Shown here: positions 1 to 6,166 of the stretch, piece by piece
Numbering within the stretch: the first letter of the stretch is position 1
How the letters are laid out: every line of letters begins with the position of its first letter
IMG/VR virus record: IMGVR_UViG_3300048050_000005
Coordinates: 1 to 20,779 of that record
From: a virus
Reading direction: 5' to 3' (one strand)
Length of the DNA: 20,779 nt
Notes under the pieces: model-generated
Seen by the model: the letters and a program-made list of their open reading frames with translations, nothing else
What the model was told of the DNA's origin: nothing
Databases searched by the model: none
Made by a program: the position numbers and the translations under genes

Positions 1-21
1 ACTATACGTTGTACTAATAAT

Positions 22-56
22 AAAAGGGTAACAAGAGTTGCCCTTTTATTTTTTTC
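22..56. terminator. Operon-end terminator, probably bidirectional
   Basis: A 10-bp stem (22-31 with 38-47, one T-G wobble) closes a 6-nt loop. It is followed on the plus strand by A and seven T, and on the minus strand by a looser T-rich run. It lies just downstream of the last minus-strand gene, so it probably ends that operon. The better T-tract is on the plus strand, so it could also stop transcription entering from outside the window. Confidence 0.75.
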
Positions 57-81
57 AGTGACGCTAATACTGGGAGCAAGG

Positions 82-630
82 CTAATACTTCTTTCCGTGT
101 TTGTATGGGCGAAGTTCGTTGTATCGCATCTTTTGATTAATATACCAAAGTAGATCAATATCGTATAATTTAGCAAAACAATAAATAAATGAAATAACAA
201 CATCTATTCTTCCATTACATTCTGTTATTAATCGACAACAATCAAAACAAAAATCAGTAAAAGTATTATTCGCCCTATCTTCATTCGCTTGCTTTTCTGT
301 TAATTTAGCAATCTTAAGGTTAGATAAATCAATATTCTTTCGTCCTGCAAAATCAAGTAATCTTATTACAGCATCAGCAAGTTCATCACCTACTGAATCT
401 TTTACAAACACGATAAAAAATCTCCAAAATTCACCTCCTTTATTCATACATGAATTGAATTTATCCAAGTCAGCATGTTTCTTTTTTCTATCAGCTTCAA
501 TAGCTTTTGAAAGTTCAGTCATTACCAACATTAAATAATGGTTATCACTAAGTTTCTCTTCGTGAAAACCGTGATCATATGCTATCTTATAAGCGCAGTC
601 TCTTAATTCGTTCCAATTTATCTTACTCAT
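82..630 (-). CDS. MazG-like nucleotide pyrophosphohydrolase (phage type)
   Basis: The 182-aa protein is all-helical in character. It has the acidic pattern of the MazG/dUTPase-like all-alpha NTP pyrophosphohydrolases: Glu39 and Glu45 in the segment TELSKAIEADR, then Glu82 and Asp85 in DELADAVIRLLDFAG. In the family these residues bind Mg2+ and the enzyme splits (d)NTPs to (d)NMPs and pyrophosphate; phage versions are thought to adjust nucleotide or alarmone pools. The C-terminal ~80 residues are less typical. This is the last gene of the minus-strand operon, just before the terminator, and starts 6 nt after the ASCH-like gene. Substrate cannot be told from sequence. Confidence 0.7.
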   Translation of the reverse strand: MSKINWNELRDCAYKIAYDHGFHEEKLSDNHYLMLVMTELSKAIEADRKKKHADLDKFNSCMNKGGEFWRFFIVFVKDSVGDELADAVIRLLDFAGRKNIDLSNLKIAKLTEKQANEDRANNTFTDFCFDCCRLITECNGRIDVVISFIYCFAKLYDIDLLWYINQKMRYNELRPYKHGKKY

Positions 631-636
631 ATCTTT

Positions 637-1257
637 TTATTTTATTACTTCGAATTCGTAGGCTATTACATAAGGGTTGCTTTTCCAAGTATATTTACCA
701 GATATCTTGTCAATAATAGATGCAAACGCTTCACGAGGATTATCGTATGATCTTACTGCACCAATATATCCATCATAATAAAAGATTCCCTCTTTTAAGG
801 AATCTTCATCTGAGATATCCTGCAATTGCTCTAACTTAATCCCTGTAAATTTTATTTGATGAGGCATTAAATCTGCCTTAACAAACATTTTATTACCCAG
901 ACCTGCACATGGATGAATTGGATCATTTAATCCTTGTATTATTTTATGCTTTTTAGCATCATACATCTGTCTATTATTCATCATCAACTTTATCCACCCT
1001 GTGTCAGCATCTTCATAGCTTTGTGCAATAGCAACTACTTCATCAACTTGATAACGGGTTTTAAACTCAATAAACGTTTTACTTTCATCCTTCCAAAGTC
1101 TTAGAGTATCACCTACAAATTCAGGTCTCTTATACCCTGTAGAAACAGCATCAGGTATGAACTTACAACATGGCTCTATTCTTCGAGTATTTGTCTTATA
1201 TCCATCTAACGTGGATTGCGTTAAATAGTATTTGTCATTAAACATTATCCTCTTCAT
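637..1257 (-). CDS. ASCH-domain-like phage protein
   Basis: The 206-aa protein opens with MKRIMFNDKYYLTQSTLDGYKT followed closely by a TRRI motif. This resembles the start of phage proteins annotated as ASCH-like, in which a lysine/arginine-rich G-x-K-T-x-TRR motif follows the first strand. ASCH folds are PUA-like and are thought to bind RNA or nucleotides; no reaction can be assigned here. The central part (FVKADLMPHQIKFTGIKLEQLQDISDEDSLKEGI, quoted in two pieces: residues about 125-158) also fits the family, in which 'I..Lqdis.eda..EGi' recurs. Its ATG overlaps the stop of the upstream gene as ATGA, which supports the start and suggests translational coupling. Confidence 0.65.
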   Translation of the reverse strand: MKRIMFNDKYYLTQSTLDGYKTNTRRIEPCCKFIPDAVSTGYKRPEFVGDTLRLWKDESKTFIEFKTRYQVDEVVAIAQSYEDADTGWIKLMMNNRQMYDAKKHKIIQGLNDPIHPCAGLGNKMFVKADLMPHQIKFTGIKLEQLQDISDEDSLKEGIFYYDGYIGAVRSYDNPREAFASIIDKISGKYTWKSNPYVIAYEFEVIK

Positions 1258-1553
1258 ATTGTTTCTAGTGTTTCTAGTTCTTCCTCCGACATTTTCAATA
1301 TCATTTTTATAGGAAGATCTGATTCTTGACGTAATAATGTAGGCTTTATATTATGTTTATCCATAAAACATAATAGTTCATGAATATGAAACATCAAACC
1401 ATCGCAATTAGATTCTTCATAAATTACATTTCCATTTGATGCATGGACGGTATAACCAATCCAATTATCGTCCCCTTTGTAAATAGATACAGATACTTCT
1501 TTGTTGAATCCAAAAGAAATCAACAATAATTTAAGTAAATCTTTCCCGCTCAT
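1254..1553 (-). CDS. Hypothetical protein, 99 aa
   Basis: I do not recognise this protein. It starts with a hydrophobic helix (DLLKLLLISFGF), then a likely beta region around VSVSIYKGDDNWIGYTVHAS, and ends in an acidic segment (EEELETLETI). There is no signal peptide or obvious catalytic motif. It is joined by ATGA overlaps to both the 57-aa gene upstream and the ASCH-like gene downstream, so it is almost certainly translated as part of the same operon. Confidence 0.6.
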   Translation of the reverse strand: MSGKDLLKLLLISFGFNKEVSVSIYKGDDNWIGYTVHASNGNVIYEESNCDGLMFHIHELLCFMDKHNIKPTLLRQESDLPIKMILKMSEEELETLETI

Positions 1554-1723
1554 ATCTTTTCAATGTTTTCTTCGTTTACTACTTTTATTTTGCTCCCATC
1601 ATTCACCGAGTATCTTATAATCGTTTTTTCTTCGGTGGCATTCACAATGATTGATGTTATCTTTACTTGTGATCCGTTTACTAATACGGTATCGCCTAAT
1701 TTGAATTTGTTATTTATTTTCAT
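1550..1723 (-). CDS. Small hypothetical protein, 57 aa
   Basis: This short ORF begins MKINNKFKLGDTVLVNGS and ends NEENIEKI. The pattern K-LGD-V-VNG-x-V-I-S-I suggests a small SH3-like beta barrel of the kind often found in phage accessory proteins, but this is only a guess from the first strands. Its stop overlaps the next start as ATGA, and its own start overlaps the previous gene's 3' end by 14 nt. That packing supports it as a real gene despite its size. Confidence 0.55.
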   Translation of the reverse strand: MKINNKFKLGDTVLVNGSQVKITSIIVNATEEKTIIRYSVNDGSKIKVVNEENIEKI

Positions 1724-1883
1724 TGCCAAACAGATTTAATTGTTTCCGGTCGAATAAGAACCGGTCTATTTTCTTCTCTACTTCTTTACTTAATTTCAAA
1801 GCGGTTTTACTTCGCGTTTTGAAGTATAATATTTGGAGCCGGCGCATCTCTGCCACCGACTCTATAAATTCTTCAGTGTTCAT
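1710..1883 (-). CDS. Small helical phage protein, 57 aa (MRxLQ type)
   Basis: The protein begins MNTEEFIESVAEMRRLQ and continues YFKTRSKTALKLSKEVEKKIDRF. The 'V-x-x-MRxLQ-x-x-YFKTR...E-K-x-x-D-x-F' layout matches small proteins common in Bacteroides phages. The same layout appears at the N-terminus of the 192-aa protein at 9907-10485, so the two may share a small helical domain. The ATG is 2 nt after the upstream stop. Function unknown. Confidence 0.55.
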   Translation of the reverse strand: MNTEEFIESVAEMRRLQILYFKTRSKTALKLSKEVEKKIDRFLFDRKQLNLFGNENK

Positions 1884-1885
1884 GA

Positions 1886-2155
1886 TTATTTGTTTAATAG
1901 TTGTTTGAAACCTTCTATAAAGTGTACAGAATTATTACAGATATCATTATATCCCGCATCCTTGCAATAGTCTTCAATAAATTTTCTAAAACATTCAATT
2001 GCGTGGGCTTCATGTATGAACTTTATATCATTTTCAAGTGCCTTCTCTTTACACCATGTTACCTCATCCAAATCATTAAATTCGGAATCTTCGTTTATCT
2101 CACCAACTTGCAAATAAATTTTATTTGGAATATTGGTTACTTTTGCTTTATTCAT
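1886..2155 (-). CDS. Hypothetical phage protein, 89 aa
   Basis: The N-terminus (KVTNIPNKIYLQVGEINEDS, then DLDEVTWCKEK) is a pattern I associate with small proteins of Bacteroides phages with no known role. The C-terminal half, about residues 48-89, reads as two helices with scattered Cys residues (EDYCKDAGYNDIC). Its start overlaps the previous stop as ATGA. It sits in a run of small early-type genes, so a host-interaction or accessory role is possible but not shown. Confidence 0.6.
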   Translation of the reverse strand: MNKAKVTNIPNKIYLQVGEINEDSEFNDLDEVTWCKEKALENDIKFIHEAHAIECFRKFIEDYCKDAGYNDICNNSVHFIEGFKQLLNK

Positions 2156-2376
2156 TTCATCCTAAATTTGAGTTGTTCTTTTAATTCGTTAATAACATGT
2201 CTACGCACCTTTTTGTAATATTGTATTTCTTCGTCAATACCTGGAGCATCTTTCAAGTATGGCATATCCGAATCAATTAATCTATCCTGATATTTATCAA
2301 GAGCATCAAGAATATTATCTATTATTTCAAGATTCTTCTTGTTTACCTGAATATCCTTGTATTTTTTTGCATCCAT
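2152..2376 (-). CDS. Hypothetical helical protein, 74 aa
   Basis: A small, highly charged, probably all-helical protein (DNILDALDKYQDRL, later EEIQYYKKVRRHVINELKEQ). No motif is recognisable. It overlaps the following gene as ATGA and begins 3 nt after the stop of the 113-aa gene, consistent with membership of one operon. No function can be assigned. Confidence 0.55.
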   Translation of the reverse strand: MDAKKYKDIQVNKKNLEIIDNILDALDKYQDRLIDSDMPYLKDAPGIDEEIQYYKKVRRHVINELKEQLKFRMK

Positions 2377-2379
2377 AAC

Positions 2380-2721
2380 TTATCCCTCGTCGATTACATA
2401 ATGTTTCCCTTCACAATTCCCTTTATATGCAAAGAAGGGATGCTTGCAATCATAATCTTTATGGAATACACATCCTCTGCATGGATTATATAAAATCTCT
2501 TCATTATCTATCTGTTTGTATTTAATCCCATTATTAATAAATTTGATGTATGTGTTTTTCCATACTAGTCTTCCATTGTGTTTGTCACACACATCATGAA
2601 CAGCGTCATTCAATCTATCTAACAATTCAAACGGTATTTGCTTGTTTGAGTAACTAATGACATGTATATCACCGTTCTCATCATACGATATTCTACATTT
2701 AAATATTGTATCTCTTTTCAT
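2380..2721 (-). CDS. Hypothetical protein with C-terminal Cys cluster, 113 aa
   Basis: The N-terminal ~60 residues look like a small alpha/beta unit. The last 35 residues hold four closely spaced cysteines (CRGCVFHKDYDCKHPFF, then NCEG) together with two histidines, which could bind a metal such as zinc. I do not know the family. The gene starts only 15 nt after the terminator hairpin at 2736-2758, leaving little space for a separate promoter, so read-through from upstream or a promoter overlapping the hairpin is likely. Confidence 0.55.
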   Translation of the reverse strand: MKRDTIFKCRISYDENGDIHVISYSNKQIPFELLDRLNDAVHDVCDKHNGRLVWKNTYIKFINNGIKYKQIDNEEILYNPCRGCVFHKDYDCKHPFFAYKGNCEGKHYVIDEG

Positions 2722-2732
2722 AACTTATAATT

Positions 2733-2758
2733 AAAAAGGCACCCACTAAAGGTGCCTT
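2733..2758 (-). terminator. Rho-independent terminator hairpin
   Basis: The stem is AAGGCACC (2736-2743) with GGTGCCTT (2751-2758) and a 7-nt loop. On the minus strand it is followed by TTTAATT. It lies 8 nt downstream of the stop of the crAss001_48-like gene. Confidence 0.75.
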
Positions 2759-2765
2759 GATTAGT

Positions 2766-3161
2766 TTAGAGTGAATTTATCCTATCATTTAGTGCATCCA
2801 AATAGTTATGCATTGCTATTTGCTGTTGCGCTAGTAAACCTCTTTGGCGACCATCTGGCACTTTACTTGGAAATTCTGAGGAATTAATAAAAGCGTCTAA
2901 TTTGTTTAGCTTTTCTTCTAGTTCTTGCTTCTCGATAAGAAGTCTATCTTTGAATGTCTCAGCTAATTTATATGCTTCTTCAAATACTAGTTTTGGAGAC
3001 CATGATTTATAACCATCAGGATAAACTACTAAATAGCCTTCTTCTTCACTACTGTGGAAAAGATCTGATTTACTATAGGGGTTACGTCTATATGATTTGA
3101 GATACTCCCCTAATAACATCGGTTCTGCTTTTACTGTTTTTGTTCCTACATATGTTTTCAT
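2766..3161 (-). CDS. Phage protein with crAss001_48-like C-terminus, 131 aa
   Basis: I place the start at ATG 3161 (MKTYVGTKTVKAEPMLLGEYL). A longer GTG reading to 3212 would begin inside a terminator stem and is unlikely. Residues 1-65 follow a common phage pattern: 'K-T-Y-x-G-T-K-x-V-K-A-x-PM', then EEEGYLVVYPDGYKSWSPK and a 'VFEEAYKL' helix. Residues about 70-131 (LEEKLNKLDAFI, later LLAQQQIAMHNYLDAL) resemble the small helical family named after crAss001 gene 48. Function is unknown for both parts. The gene has its own leader: a terminator, then the repeated 40-nt element at 3159-3198, so it probably opens a transcription unit. Confidence 0.65.
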   Translation of the reverse strand: MKTYVGTKTVKAEPMLLGEYLKSYRRNPYSKSDLFHSSEEEGYLVVYPDGYKSWSPKLVFEEAYKLAETFKDRLLIEKQELEEKLNKLDAFINSSEFPSKVPDGRQRGLLAQQQIAMHNYLDALNDRINSL

Positions 3162-3198
3162 AAAATAATGGATTTTACAAAGCTCGTCCGGAGCTATA
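3159..3198 (-). promoter_or_regulatory. Repeated leader element, copy A (hairpin plus TTTGTAAAATCCAT)
   Basis: On the minus strand this reads TATAGCTCCGGACGAGC, then TTTGTAAAATCCAT, then TATTTTATG, ending at the start codon. A 5-bp stem (AGCTC with GAGCT) holds a CGGAC loop. The loop bases GGA could pair with TCC downstream. A second copy at 9594-9633 has the same layout with compensating stem changes. It could be a promoter, an operator or a structured 5' leader. Confidence 0.55.
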
Positions 3199-3200
3199 AA

Positions 3201-3223
3201 TAAAAAAGACACCTTAGGTGTCT
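3201..3223 (-). terminator. Rho-independent terminator hairpin
   Basis: A perfect 7-bp stem (AGACACC with GGTGTCT; 3207-3213 and 3217-3223) with a 3-nt loop is followed on the minus strand by a run of T (3201-3206). It ends the YopX gene's transcript and directly precedes leader element A. Confidence 0.8.
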
Positions 3224-3274
3224 AACATTGTTTCTTGATAACCATTTTCTTGAAGTCAGGAAGATGGTGTATTG

Positions 3275-3670
3275 TTATTTCAATAGTTCGGGGTTGTCAA
3301 ACTTATTGCCGATTATTGATATATTATCTTCAAAATCATTCCACCAATCTTCTTTTAGAAATGCCCAAGGAGACATAAATTTCAAACTCAACTCATTTAT
3401 ATTCGCTATTTTTATTGAGTAGTCGATATATCCTACAACATATGTGACTTGACATTCATCTATTTCCAAACTAATAATGTCCCCATCAAATAGATCGTTT
3501 CCATTAATTGTACGCCAATATTGACCTACAGTTTCTTCATTTACTTCATATCCTCCAACTGTAACACGTGGTTGTAGTCCTGTTTCTGTTACAGCCTGAG
3601 AGTGTGCCAAATCACCGAAATGCCAAGTACCTTTCGCATCGCGTCCTCGAAATATTATCTTTCTGTTCAT
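3275..3670 (-). CDS. yopX: YopX family phage protein
   Basis: This 131-aa protein shows the typical YopX order: MNRKIIFRGRDAKGTWHFGDL at the start, then YEVNEETVGQYW, then NGNDLFDGDIISLE (family form 'G-x-x-IYEGDIV'), followed by strands and a late 'NISIIGNKFDNPELL' ending. YopX proteins are beta-rich, named after a Bacillus phage SPbeta gene, and common in phage early regions; their molecular function is not known. The start overlaps the preceding zinc-ribbon gene's stop as ATGA. A terminator follows about 50 nt downstream, so this is the last gene of the transcript that starts with or passes through the methyltransferase cassette. Confidence 0.85.
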   Translation of the reverse strand: MNRKIIFRGRDAKGTWHFGDLAHSQAVTETGLQPRVTVGGYEVNEETVGQYWRTINGNDLFDGDIISLEIDECQVTYVVGYIDYSIKIANINELSLKFMSPWAFLKEDWWNDFEDNISIIGNKFDNPELLK

Positions 3671-4014
3671 TGTTTATTTCTCCTATCTAATTCATCAAAA
3701 TATTCTTCATACGTTGGTATATTATATTTCTTACGTTCTTTCTTGGTTAGTTCTCTGTATTCTCCACAGTCAGGACACATCATTCTAGTAGCACATTTTG
3801 GGATTGTAGTTGTTAGATGCCATTTATGTCTGTGTTTATTTAAACAATCAGCCTTGCGTACGTCATAGTGAAATATTCTTTGTGTTTCATAAGCAAAGGA
3901 TTTTCCGCAACTTTTGCATTCTTGATGAAATGTTTCACCTTCAGAATATCCATAACCATCTTCGTGGTTTATGTCTTGTTCTTCCCCGCAGTACGGGCAT
4001 TTTACATCTTTCAT
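3667..4014 (-). CDS. Zinc-ribbon phage protein
   Basis: The 115-aa protein has two likely metal sites: CPYCGEEQ with CKSCGKSF (residues about 6-38), and a later pair around Cys57/Cys74 and CPDCGEYRE (residues about 79-87). The sequence DINHEDGYGYSEGETFHQEC is a pattern I recognise from small zinc-ribbon proteins in Bacteroides phages. Function is unknown; nucleic-acid or protein binding is the usual expectation for such ribbons. It is preceded by an unusually strong Shine-Dalgarno sequence (4023-4029) and overlaps YopX as ATGA. Confidence 0.75.
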   Translation of the reverse strand: MKDVKCPYCGEEQDINHEDGYGYSEGETFHQECKSCGKSFAYETQRIFHYDVRKADCLNKHRHKWHLTTTIPKCATRMMCPDCGEYRELTKKERKKYNIPTYEEYFDELDRRNKQ

Positions 4015-4017
4015 GAT

Positions 4018-4170
4018 TTATTCCTCCTCATAATTAAGGAACACATGAAGTGCTCCATAGCATTCTTTTACTACTTCTCTGATCAAATCTACATTGTCAG
4101 TTTTAAAGTTTGCCGATAAAGAAATCTGTGGTTTATCGGCATATCTGATTATTTTTCTTGTTACTCTCAT
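4018..4170 (-). CDS. Small hypothetical protein, 50 aa
   Basis: This ORF starts MRVTRKIIRYADKPQ and ends HVFLNYEEE. Its start overlaps the stop of the preceding 73-aa gene (ATGA), and its last codons GAG GAG GAA form the Shine-Dalgarno sequence of the next gene. That arrangement points to a real, translationally coupled gene. I see no motif; strands then a helix are likely. Function unknown. Confidence 0.5.
   Translation of the reverse strand: MRVTRKIIRYADKPQISLSANFKTDNVDLIREVVKECYGALHVFLNYEEE
4023..4029 (-). promoter_or_regulatory. Strong Shine-Dalgarno sequence for the zinc-ribbon gene
   Basis: GAGGAGG lies 8 nt upstream of the ATG at 4014. Most starts in this window have only A/T-rich sequence upstream, as is usual in Bacteroidota, so this one stands out. 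It also encodes the Glu-Glu end of the preceding small ORF, so it may partly reflect coding sequence. Confidence 0.5.
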
Positions 4171-4388
4171 TTCTTAATTCTATTAATTAATGACCAAATA
4201 TTTCTTAGATTACTTTCCAATTCATCCTTTATTTCATCAGGTAAATCTCTAGTTCTAAAATCATTTTCTATTTCATCTCTTAATGAACTTACATTTGAAA
4301 GAGATGTTATATCATTATTCATAATAAAGTTCAATAAAATAGTTCTTATGTAATTACAAACAAATACTTGTTTTCTTGATGCTATCAT
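4167..4388 (-). CDS. Hypothetical protein, 73 aa
   Basis: Begins MIASRKQVFVCNYIRTILLN and ends in a charged helix (DEIKDELESNLRNIWSLIN). No family is recognised. It overlaps the C5 methyltransferase stop (ATGA) upstream and the 50-aa gene downstream, so it is co-translated with the modification cassette. A helper role for the methyltransferase is possible from position only. Confidence 0.55.
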   Translation of the reverse strand: MIASRKQVFVCNYIRTILLNFIMNNDITSLSNVSSLRDEIENDFRTRDLPDEIKDELESNLRNIWSLINRIKK

Positions 4389-6166
4389 GCTGCTTCTTTT
4401 TTAAGTTCTAATAATTTCTTTGCTAAACACTCACATAACACTCGTGCCATATTAACCTCAACGGCATTTCCAATAAACTTCTTTTGGTCTGCTTGGGTAC
4501 CGATAAGTTTATAGTCTTCTGGAAACCCCATTATCTTTTTCAGCTCTGGAATTTTCAACATTCTCATCTTTATATCAATTATCCCATACATAATCATAAA
4601 CTGTTTTATTTTTACAGTCATAGGAGAATCCGTATCAAGTACAGTTATAGCACTCACACCGTTCTGTGGGACTATTAGATAAGGTGGCATCTTATCCATT
4701 CTAGCAATAAGAGTAAAACATGGTTTGTCTACACTTCCACCTGCACTATTAAACTGAGGATTCATAAGATAATGCCATTTCCTATTTGCTGTAATAGTTT
4801 GCGCCGGATCATTAATTGAACTTCCAACATTATTAAAGTTGGTATTCATTATCCACGGTTTGCAATTAACGATAGCATATTTAGGATTTGTGGTAACACA
4901 TCCCACAGGTTTATTTACTGACGTAGGCTTACTTTTCCCAAACTGCTGATCAATAAATACAGGATTAACGAGTCTTTGCTTTGGGTTTGTCATTACAGCC
5001 GGACATGGTTCGTTTACACCACTTATTTGACCACCACCAGAATAATAATTAGCAAAAAACGGGCGCACAAGTGAAAGTCTGTCTTTTGTTAGAACGGTTG
5101 GCGATGGAGATAATAGTGACTGGTTTGTGCCATGACCATAATAAGTTGATATGAATGCGTGATGGTCACGGCACGTGATCGTTCCTGCCGGTCCATTTAC
5201 TGATATATTCTTTCCACTTGGGCATCCCGAATATTGCTTTGAAAGAAAATTTACTTTTGCAATTCCGAGTCTGTTTTGCGTTGAAACAACCGGGCAAGGA
5301 TCTTCAATGCCAGGTGCTTGGTATTTACCTGAACGGTCCATGGAATTATACTTTATCAAAAAAGCCTCTTTCCCTCCGGCAACAAATTTTATTAAACCTG
5401 CATATATCCTTTCTAATGTCTTTTCTACAAGGGGCTTCTTTCGGTCAAATATTGATTGACCTTCGTCTGAAAAGTCCAAAACGTCTTTAACAGGTTTCCA
5501 TTTCTTAAGTTCCCCGAACATATCTTTCTTACCGTTCTTACAGTAAGTTGGTTCAGGAAATACAATAGGTAATCCCTTTTTCCCAAATATTCCGAAGAAT
5601 CGTTTGCGTGTAGTATATGCACCGTAATCGGCAGAGTTTAAAATACGATGATCAAAGTCATAACCATATTTCTTTACATTTCTCACCCATTGCGTATAAC
5701 GTTTTCCCTTTTCCATTGAAATAGGGTGTCCGTTTTCGTCCATATCTCCCCAGCTCATAAACTCCTCTACGTTCTCTATTTGGATATAATCAGGATTGAT
5801 CGCTTCTATGTATCTGAATAGATGTTCTGCAAGGGTACGGCTATCGGCATCTCTAGGTTGTCCTCCTTTTGCTTTGCTGAAGTTCGTACATTCCAAACTA
5901 GCCCAAAGAACCACGAGAGCATCCGGGTACAAAACTTTGTATTTTTTTATTTGATTCAATAACGGACCAAGTTGTAACGTTCTTATATCTTCGGTAAAAT
6001 GAAGAGCATTCGGGTGATTTTCAGCATGACTGGCAATAGCATTTGCATCATGATTGACGCAAGCTATTACTTTTGCACATTGTTCTTCATTTATTTTCGC
6101 TTCTTCTACACCGGTACTCGTTCCTCCTGCACCACAAAATAGATCTATATATATTAATTCTATCAT
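4385..6166 (-). CDS. C5-cytosine DNA methyltransferase with internal repeat array
   Basis: The protein (593 aa) would transfer a methyl group from S-adenosylmethionine to carbon 5 of cytosine in DNA. Visible motifs: motif I DLFCGAGG (8-15), catalytic loop SLECTNFS with Cys93 (the usual Pro-Pro before Cys is Leu-Glu here), ENV (131-133), TTRKRF (185-190) and the closing motif KKFIGNAVEVN (563-573). Residues about 275-497, where target recognition is expected, hold about seven copies of a 28-35-aa unit with core 'S-V-x-x-P-x-x-T-x-T-x-x-R'. At 593 aa it is longer than typical Dcm-like enzymes (about 350-470). Its ATG overlaps the stop of the helicase-methyltransferase as ATGA. No cognate restriction enzyme is seen, so self-protection of phage DNA is the likely role. 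Confidence 0.92.
   Translation of the reverse strand: MIELIYIDLFCGAGGTSTGVEEAKINEEQCAKVIACVNHDANAIASHAENHPNALHFTEDIRTLQLGPLLNQIKKYKVLYPDALVVLWASLECTNFSKAKGGQPRDADSRTLAEHLFRYIEAINPDYIQIENVEEFMSWGDMDENGHPISMEKGKRYTQWVRNVKKYGYDFDHRILNSADYGAYTTRKRFFGIFGKKGLPIVFPEPTYCKNGKKDMFGELKKWKPVKDVLDFSDEGQSIFDRKKPLVEKTLERIYAGLIKFVAGGKEAFLIKYNSMDRSGKYQAPGIEDPCPVVSTQNRLGIAKVNFLSKQYSGCPSGKNISVNGPAGTITCRDHHAFISTYYGHGTNQSLLSPSPTVLTKDRLSLVRPFFANYYSGGGQISGVNEPCPAVMTNPKQRLVNPVFIDQQFGKSKPTSVNKPVGCVTTNPKYAIVNCKPWIMNTNFNNVGSSINDPAQTITANRKWHYLMNPQFNSAGGSVDKPCFTLIARMDKMPPYLIVPQNGVSAITVLDTDSPMTVKIKQFMIMYGIIDIKMRMLKIPELKKIMGFPEDYKLIGTQADQKKFIGNAVEVNMARVLCECLAKKLLELKKEAA

Noticed and set aside
63-88. Direct repeat of GCTAATACT at the end of the MazG-like gene
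   Set aside because: Only 9 nt, two copies, in AT-rich sequence; it may be a small duplication of the gene end but supports no function.
3159-3198. preQ1-type riboswitch
   Set aside because: Size and hairpin-plus-tail layout are similar, but the loop and the A-rich tail do not match the preQ1 consensus, and the genes behind are not queuosine-related.
3162-3212. GTG-started extension of the crAss001_48-like gene
   Set aside because: The start would lie within the terminator stem and its T-tract would be coding; the ATG at 3161 follows the repeated leader and matches the expected family start.
5175-5490. Plus-strand ORFs of 90-94 aa inside the C5 methyltransferase
   Set aside because: They are antisense to a gene with clear motifs in both flanks and show no protein-like pattern of their own.
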